Shown here piece by piece: positions 57,261 to 64,000 of a stretch of DNA of 64,000 nt. How positions within the stretch are numbered: position 1 is the first letter of the stretch; each line of letters begins with the position of its first letter. This DNA is from Escallonia rubra (lineage: Eukaryota; Streptophyta; Magnoliopsida; Escalloniales; Escalloniaceae). The stretch covers positions 248,001 to 312,000 of the forward strand of contig JAVXUO010002115.1 of the NCBI GenBank assembly GCA_033065855.1, given 5' to 3'. Under the pieces are notes generated by a model. The model searched no databases. It saw only the letters and a program-made list of their open reading frames with translations, and was not told where the DNA came from. Position numbers and translations under genes: made by a program.

Positions 57261-59225
57261 TCTATTATGGGGCCAAAACATGATTGTACAATCTATATTT
57301 TAATGATTGTTTCATCTTTATTTTTTAATTGGTGAACTTTCTTTTAACAGAATAAGTTAACTCATATGGTGAAATATCAATAAGCAACTCTTACATATAA
57401 CTAAACCTGATTTTGTAGCCATAGAGAGGAACAAAAATTCAAAGTTTATTTAGTTCACACAAAGAAAGATAAAAAATTAGACTCCACTTTTAACGATATG
57501 CAAAAAATGTATCGAGATCAATTTGTTATTGCATGAGATATTTTAAATAATATGCTTGTGTGAGTATCTTTTAAAAATAATTTGTACATTTCAATGTCAT
57601 ATTGCTCGTAACATGACTACAAGTTAGTTTAATTTGAATAGTAGCAAATTACTAAAGTCTTGAGATTTTATTTTAACTATTAACACCTCCTTATCACGAT
57701 CACCTCTAAAGTATACTTAATACTTTTGTCCTTTTCTCGACATAAGAGTTCCCGTTCGACAATATTTTGATTACTTGTGACATTGGTTATGCATCGGAGA
57801 CGCGATTAATTAATGATAATGAATCAAACAACTACAGATTTGCACCAACTTGCAGTTGTTTATCCGGAGCAACTTGGAAACATCCTTCAATTATAGGCAT
57901 ATATCTATTACTCTAATAAAGATCCCACAAACGTGCCTTTTATTCGAAGCATCCGTGATGTTTCTGTTTTTTATTTGATTAATTGATGCACCACTCTGCC
58001 CACTTCCTCTTCTTTATTTGAGTTATCTTTTTAATTACTTTGTATTTGAGTGAGTTAGCGAAGCAAGGACATCGTTACTTACATTGGATCCTAATCATCT
58101 TCACGCCGTTGAAGAGAAATGAGATTGATTTAGAGATACTTTACTTGACTGAAAGTCACCACTCAAATTAGTGATGTTTTAATTCTATTTAAGGGTAGAA
58201 AATGATTTCTTTTCGTCTCCATAAACCATGGGCAAGCCCATACGGGGACCAATTTAATTCAAAAACATTTAAGTAGGCTGGGTTACGTTCTTCCAAATTT
58301 CAAACATAGACATTTAGATATAAAAAATCAAATACGCACTTTTAACCATCACTTACATGACAGGTTACTACATCACGGTTTAAACAATATTCCTAACTAA
58401 GGATTACGAAAATCATACTTGTAATAATTTCCAGTAATGCTATCTGCCGATGGTCGTCACACCATCAACCCATGTACTACTAGTATTAAGAGAAGGTGCC
58501 CTTATTTTGAAGCTTTTTTGAAACTTCAAATTATAACTTTTCGTAATTAATATAAAAACTTGAATTAAAAAAATTAATCAAGGTCAATTTTGAAAATTTC
58601 TTAGCATGTAATAAATTGCCGCTCCACTGATCTATAATAAACATTTATTCTTTATCCCCATTATTCTAAATACTGCACCCAAAATATCCAACCACCGGCA
58701 ATGCTTCTTCCCTCCTGCTCTCTATTTTCATTAAACTTTTTTTCACTTTTCTATAGTCTTTTATTTGTATAGGTAAAACTTACGTATATCTTTGTTAATT
58801 GCATGCGTGCACCCACCGACGATCCTAATATAATCTAAAGGAGACAAAGTAGTCATTATTCACCACTAAAAAAAAGAGCACTTAAGTCTTAATTAAACTA
58901 AGGAGATTCTTCACCTACCGTGTCATTATTCACCATTGTAAAAAGAGCACTCAAATCTCGAGGTTCATACAAACAATCTCTGACCTACTCACCACATCTG
59001 AACTCCAACCTCCGTCGCAGATCTCGTTGGATGATCTGGCCGGCACGTGATGCTTTAGAAAACAACTTATGGAACTGTCAGACTGGGTAAGTTGTTATCG
59101 TCCTTCCATTTCTTATTTTTTGTCTCCTTGAACTTTTTGACAAGTTCCTAAATAGCATTTGAATACGCAAACATAAGAGTTATCACTGTTGCTTGAACTT
59201 TAATACCGATTCAAAACCGAGAGTG
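57261..59225. other. Gene-free AT-rich stretch upstream of DC1 gene 3
   Basis: No protein-like frames were recognised. It includes the small Helitron-like element at 58480-58836. The last 390 bp should contain the promoter of DC1 gene 3, but no clear TATA box was singled out. Confidence 0.4.
58480..58836. mobile_element. Small Helitron-like element (copy B), tentative
   Basis: Resembles 27587-27956 in its start (AGAAGGTGCCCTTAT), middle and end (CACCCACCGACGATCCTAA). A CTAA end would suit a Helitron CTRR terminus. Superfamily assignment is uncertain. Confidence 0.35.
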
Positions 59226-61570
59226 ATGGAGCACTTCAGCCACGAGCATCCACTGATTCTAAGAGAAGTGCTCAAGGAGGACGGGGAGGATCGTGTCTGC
59301 TATGCGTGTTTGGAGCCGATTGCTGGGCATGCGTACAGCTGCACCGAGTGCGATCTCTTCCTTCACAAAACATGTGGAGACCAGCCCCGTACAATCGAAC
59401 TCGGCTTCCACCCACAGCACCCTCTTACTCTCTTTCAACGGCCGCATTATGTTCCGCGTACGTGCGGGTGCGATGTCTGCGGACGAATTTGGAAGCGCTT
59501 CACCTACAGTTGTAAGCCCTGTCGGTTTGACGCATGCATATCGTGTGTTAGTGGCAAGATTAGGAATATTAGTCATGATCATCCATTGATCTCGACTGAC
59601 GCGCTGAAACTCGATGGGCTGGAAGTTATTTGTCATGCGTGCCAGAAACAAATAAAAGACCACGCATTTAGCTGCAGTGAGCATTGTGATTTCCACCTGC
59701 ACGAAGAATGCCTAGGCCTACTGAAGCCCTCCATACAACACTTCTCTCACACACAACACCTTCTTAGATTCCATAAACGGCCACCTTTTAACTCTTCAAG
59801 GTCTCCATGTGATTACTGTGGAAACAGTTGGGAGCACTTCACCTATTATTGTGAGGATTGCAGGTTTAAGTTATGTGTACCATGTGCTTCGCTATCTGCA
59901 GCTGACGTACCCCCAGAAATTGAACATGTTTTGCACCCCAAGCACCGCCTTAGCTTATTTGTGAGAAAACGGTATTCTTGTTCAACTGAGCCTTGTAAAT
60001 GTTGCGGACAATTCTTGGCTCTGTTAGCCTACGGATGTGAGCTCTGCAAGTTCAACATATGCATGTCGTGTGCTTCATGTGCTTTGTTGCCCCAACTCAC
60101 AGAACCCAGTTTCCACGAGCACCCATTAATCATTATGAGGGAAGCTTTCTTCAAATGTGACGCTTGCGGTGCCGACGATAAGGATATGTCTTATCTCTGT
60201 ACCACCTGCAAGTTCTGGGTCCATAAAAGTTGCGCTTTGTTAGAAAGTCGCATCCAATGCGGTCGTCACCGTCATCCTCTCACACTATCCTATTCTCTTC
60301 CAGAAGAATATGTCAAGTTCAAACAATCGTGTGGAATCTGTGGTCAGAGGCTCAAGCCAGTTTACTGGGTTTATGCTTGTTCCCCGTGTAGATACTTTGC
60401 TCATGTAAAGTGTGCTACTCGAGGAGAGACTGAAAACTTCAGGTCGCTATTTACCTTTTGATTTGAAGTGTTCCGTGCTTAAAGTTTATTTCTTGCTCAT
60501 AAAATTTGTGTGCTTGCAGAAACGGTGAAAGTCAAATTAGAGAAGACCAAGAAGATCTCGATTCTAACTTAACTTCCTTGCCAATAATGTCCTATGATTC
60601 TAGAAATCTCATGATAAGTTTCCTCCGGGATGTCAGCCTCAAAGAGATTCAAAGAGGTACAGAGCTTCATCATATCAGTCATGGTCATCCATTAATCCTT
60701 TGTGACGTGTCTGATAACATTGGCTCAATGGAAACTGATGTTCTAGTGTGTCACGGCTGCACCCAAGCTATCACTGGCTCATTTTACGCTTGTAGCCAAT
60801 GCAGTTTCCTACTCCATAGAATTTGTGCCGAGTTGCCCCATGAGGTGCAATGCGCAAGTCACCCTGAGCATCCACTAGTTCTCCATCCTAAGGCTCCTAA
60901 TTCTTTCACACTCTTTCTGTGCCAGGCATGCGACAGGATTAGCAACGGGTTTAGTTACAGGTGTGATACCTGTGATTTTGAAGTTGATTTGATGTGTGCT
61001 TATTTACCCCACACTGTGTCTCATGAAGCTCACAATCACCCCCTTCAAATTAGAGAACCAGAATGGTTGCCTTGCAATGGATGTAACTTTAATAAAAGGC
61101 GGGTGTTAGGATGCAACGTCTGCAACAATTTCTTTCTAGATATTAATTGTGCTCTTTTGCCACGTACGGCTAGCCACAGATATGATCCACACCCGCTCAT
61201 CCTTAGCTATCCGCCTTTCGACCAACACCCAGGCGAGTTTTACTGTGAGGAATGCCAGCAGGAGATAAATCCAAACTTGTGGCTCTATCACTGCTCTGAA
61301 TGTGATCAATCTTTCCACACTCGGTGCCTATTCCCTTGGAATTCAGGCCGGGGAATCAGGTACGGGGGTATTTTTAAATTTGGCAGGCACCCACACCTTC
61401 TCAGGCTCGTCCAGGTGGAAAAAGGCAAATGTACTCGCATGTATTGTAATAGATCTAAGACTTCTGCTGCTGCCTTGACATGTACCGAGTGTAACTATAA
61501 TCGCTGCCTATCTTGTTTCCTTCTTTTTCGGGGAATAATCGCACCCACACCTGAGTACTGGATCAAGTAA
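59226..61570 (+). CDS. DC1 (cysteine/histidine-rich C1) domain protein, gene 3
   Basis: Two exons, 59226-60442 and 60520-61570, joined by a 77-nt GT-AG intron in the same phase (2) and at the same place as in DC1 gene 1. The product is 755 residues. The ATG in MEHFSHEHPLIL is chosen because upstream in-frame codons lack another ATG and the DC1 motif starts immediately. About 12 DC1 repeats are visible, about 7 in exon 1 and 5 in exon 2, with well-kept Cys/His ligands (for example CYACLEPI, YSCTECDLFLHKTC). Exon 2 opens with an acidic linker (REDQEDLDSN). It is shorter than gene 1 because exon 1 has fewer repeats. It is the parent type of the pseudogene at 55075-56085. Zinc binding is expected; the cellular role is unknown. 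Confidence 0.93.
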
Positions 61571-62277
61571 TGAAAACTTGTATTTCCGTCTAGCAATGCC
61601 ATAATACAGGCCAGGTATGGGATCTTCCACATTTGTACATTACAGAAGTAAATGCCTAATGCTTACATGCATATGTCACACACAGGCAGGAGTGAAAGTA
61701 AGGGGAGGATCTGTGAAATTCAAGAAGAAAGATATTAGGTAACTAAAGAACATATATGGCATGTATTTGCTTGATTGGGTGACACCAAACTCTCTACATC
61801 CAAATGGTCTTTCCGGTCAAAAAATTCGCTTATCACCCCTAAACCAACACCCTTTTGTTACTAAAATAGACAATGCATTAGGCCTATCTTAATATTAATA
61901 TGCAAACATTCTTTATCGGGAGATATACAGAAATCACAGAGGATAGAAAAGACTACAAAAACAGCAATTAGCGAAATATTTTTTAATTTTTTTAAAAGTA
62001 GTTTTAGATGATAGAATAGTGGAACCGAAGTTTGAACGGACTTGATCTCTATGTTTTAAACAGATTTCAGAATGTAATTGTTCTCATCCATGGCAGTGGG
62101 AAAATTTGTTTGAGAAACTTGTATACTTTATTGATTGCAACTACTATGTTTAAGAAGTATACATATGTTAGCTTATATATTAGCTTTGAAAATATTATCT
62201 ATTGTTTGTCATTTGGAATTAGAATTTGTTTCATTATGCTAAAGTATATGTTACAATGAAATGAAATTGGATCGCGT
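61571..62277 (+). other. DC1 gene 3 3' flank and Helitron-derived DNA
   Basis: No gene recognised. The right part presumably belongs to the Helitron whose 3' end is at 62307, but its 5' end was not located. Confidence 0.4.
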
Positions 62278-62307
62278 CCCGTGCATTTGCACGGGCACAT
62301 TAGCTAG
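62278..62307 (+). mobile_element. Helitron 3' terminus (5' end not found)
   Basis: The same hairpin CCCGTGCA-TT-TGCACGGG (62278-62295) and terminal CTAG (62304-62307) as in the Helitron ending at 45029, with the same 8-nt spacing between them. No TCTATATA-AAAAGCTGAAG start lies between 45030 and 62277, so the element is 5'-truncated, or this is an alternative downstream terminus. Confidence 0.88.
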
Positions 62308-64000
62308 TCTATATATATATAAAAAGCTGAAGCCTTCGCTTAGAATTGCGACACGTAGGATTTTTAGAACTCTATCTTTGCGACAAGTAGGATTTTTTAG
62401 GAACCCTCTCCTTTTGCCACGTAAGCTTCAACTTTGCATGTGATAGTTCCCCAACTTTATTGCTCTCTTCATTTAGAGTCCACAATTTTTTAAAGCTCAC
62501 AATTTTTTGACAAGTAGGAATTTCAGAGCCTTCTCCTCATGTCATGTCAGCTCCAACTTCTTCCGTGAGAGTCCCCTGAATTTGTTGGGCTCTTCAATTA
62601 ACAAGTCAGCAAAATACTTGATCACAACATTCCTAGCTAACTGCAACCTTCATCCATTGGAGTTTTATCACAAGTGTATCCACAAGAGTCATATACATTG
62701 CTAACTACTGCCTTACTTACGGTAATCAAAATCTTACGCAAAGAGATTTGCCAACATTCTTCTCTTTGATAAAAATTGCTTCACACCAAAATCTGGGAGA
62801 TTCTGGCCACCACGGGACGGCAATTTGAGGAAGACCAGATTGAAGGAGGATCCTCAGGCGGCAATGCTCCCAGAGTCTATGCAAAGAGGGTCTCTTATTT
62901 ATTATGTTGCTCACAAGTGATCCTGACAAATCATTAAACAATCTACATATACCCACTGAACATCATGCGACCATGGGAGTTTGAGGTGCTTTCATGGGGA
63001 TTGAAACTTCAAACAACAAAAAGACAATAAGGAACTGCCTTTGGTTAGTATTTTTCGATAGTTTTATTTCCTTTCTTTTTTTCTTGAAAGCCGGTTTTAT
63101 TTTCTTATTGGTTAACTGAGCTTTGTTTTTTTAAGTTAGCCTACCCGCATTTCTTCTCCTTTATAACCCCTTAGCATGGACTACAATCTTAAGGCAAGGT
63201 CTATAGGCTTGATAAAGCTGTATGGCTCAAACTTTCACCATCTTTCTCTTTATTTTTTTATTTTATTTTTGTAGGCACGATATACACCGCTCATTATATA
63301 TTAGTTTAGGTTAATGCTTTTTCTGTACATTTTACCACATAGAACATTATTACTTACACCAATTGATTAGTCTATGTACGTACGCAACATGTTATTTTAA
63401 TTCTGTTCATCTATTTATAGGACTTTCTCTTTATTTGCGCTTAGAGTAGTCCGTACTTAGTATGCTTCTCATGATTCCTGATATGCTTCATCATAATATC
63501 AAAATTGTGCTCCACATTTAGGTCAATGGCTTTTTAATGCTATGTTTAACTTTGTCTATTTCTTTTCTTGGAGCCGTTTGACTTCCTAGAACTGTATAAA
63601 TTAGGTCAATGGCTTTTTATGTTTGGGAACTATGTATATACATTGCTCTCAGTTCTATAGGTACAGTGATATAACTTAGTGGGGGGTTTTTTCTTTCCAG
63701 CTCAGGGTTGTTCCTAACTTTTTATAAAGCCAAAGGGATCGTTTGGTTGTAATTTATCACACCAACATTGTATATATGCACCCTATATTTGACCTAACCA
63801 TTACATTTTTTTGCTTGGAAGATGTGTGTTTAAGTACAAAACCATATCTTTTGGCGGTTTATGATTAAGATTGTGCTTAGACTTAGCAAAATAGTTAGTG
63901 ATGTGATTGTGTTCAATTGTTTGTGGCACTCTAAAAATATAAGTGTTGCTAAATATAGGTTCAAACCATGTTTAAAAATACTTATTCAAACATGCCAACA
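62308..64000 (+). mobile_element. Second Helitron, 5' part (runs off the window)
   Basis: It begins TCTATATATATATAAAAAGC and continues CTGAAGCCTTCGCT, AGAATTGCGACACGTAGGAT, as in the Helitron at 39490. It starts at the base directly after the preceding Helitron's CTAG. Beyond about 62400 it diverges from the first Helitron. No recognisable captured gene is seen up to 64000 and the 3' end is outside the window. Confidence 0.8.

Noticed and set aside
1..64000. tRNA, rRNA, snoRNA or microRNA genes
   Set aside because: No convincing A/B-box cloverleaf, rRNA block or long precursor hairpin outside transposons was noticed. A dedicated covariance-model scan was not possible, so small RNA genes may be missed.

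Overview
The window is plant nuclear DNA, most likely from a dicot. It has spliced genes with GT-AG introns and plant-specific families (DC1-repeat proteins, a secreted 8-cysteine defensin-like peptide, a plastid rhodanese of the STR9 type, plant C53/CDK5RAP3). It also holds plant-type transposons: hAT, Mutator/Pack-MULE, PIF/Harbinger, Stowaway, Helitron, LINE and Ty3/gypsy remnants. The species cannot be named from what is visible. All gene models and similarities were read by eye, without a database search.

Layout: 1-9.9 kb is gene-poor repeat DNA. It has two related hAT elements of exactly 980 bp, each with a perfect 8-bp target duplication. A ~1.2 kb sequence occurs twice, and one hAT sits in one copy while the other copy is the empty site. 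Two decayed tandem-repeat blocks and a gypsy gag relic follow. At 10.2-10.7 kb is an intact two-exon defensin-like gene. 13.66-15.21 kb is a Pack-MULE with a perfect 9-bp target duplication that carries a piece of the ARP6 (actin-related protein 6) gene plus a second captured segment. 15.45-25.98 kb (minus) is a complete ten-exon C53/CDK5RAP3 gene, whose second intron is 7.2 kb and filled with transposons. 26-30 kb holds a hAT element, a triplicated ~150-bp unit and a LINE tail.

30.67-34.50 kb (plus) is a complete six-exon STR9-like rhodanese gene, followed by a two-exon DC1 gene with about 16 zinc-binding C1-like repeats (36.0-39.05 kb). A 5.54-kb non-autonomous Helitron (39.49-45.03 kb) carries a germin-like gene fragment. 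45.4-49.6 kb is a broken LINE (minus) with a DC1 remnant inside it. 49.64-54.09 kb is a second, decayed copy of the STR9-DC1 pair. 55.1-56.1 kb is another DC1 pseudogene. 59.23-61.57 kb is a third DC1 gene, intact. At 62.3 kb one Helitron 3' end directly abuts the 5' end of another.

How the genes relate: C53 is a UFMylation and ER-phagy factor and STR9 is a plastid rhodanese-fold protein; they are unrelated housekeeping neighbours. The DC1 genes form a local birth-and-death cluster: two intact genes, one full-length pseudogene, one partial pseudogene and one split remnant. Part of it arose by a segmental duplication that also carried STR9. No operon-like logic applies.
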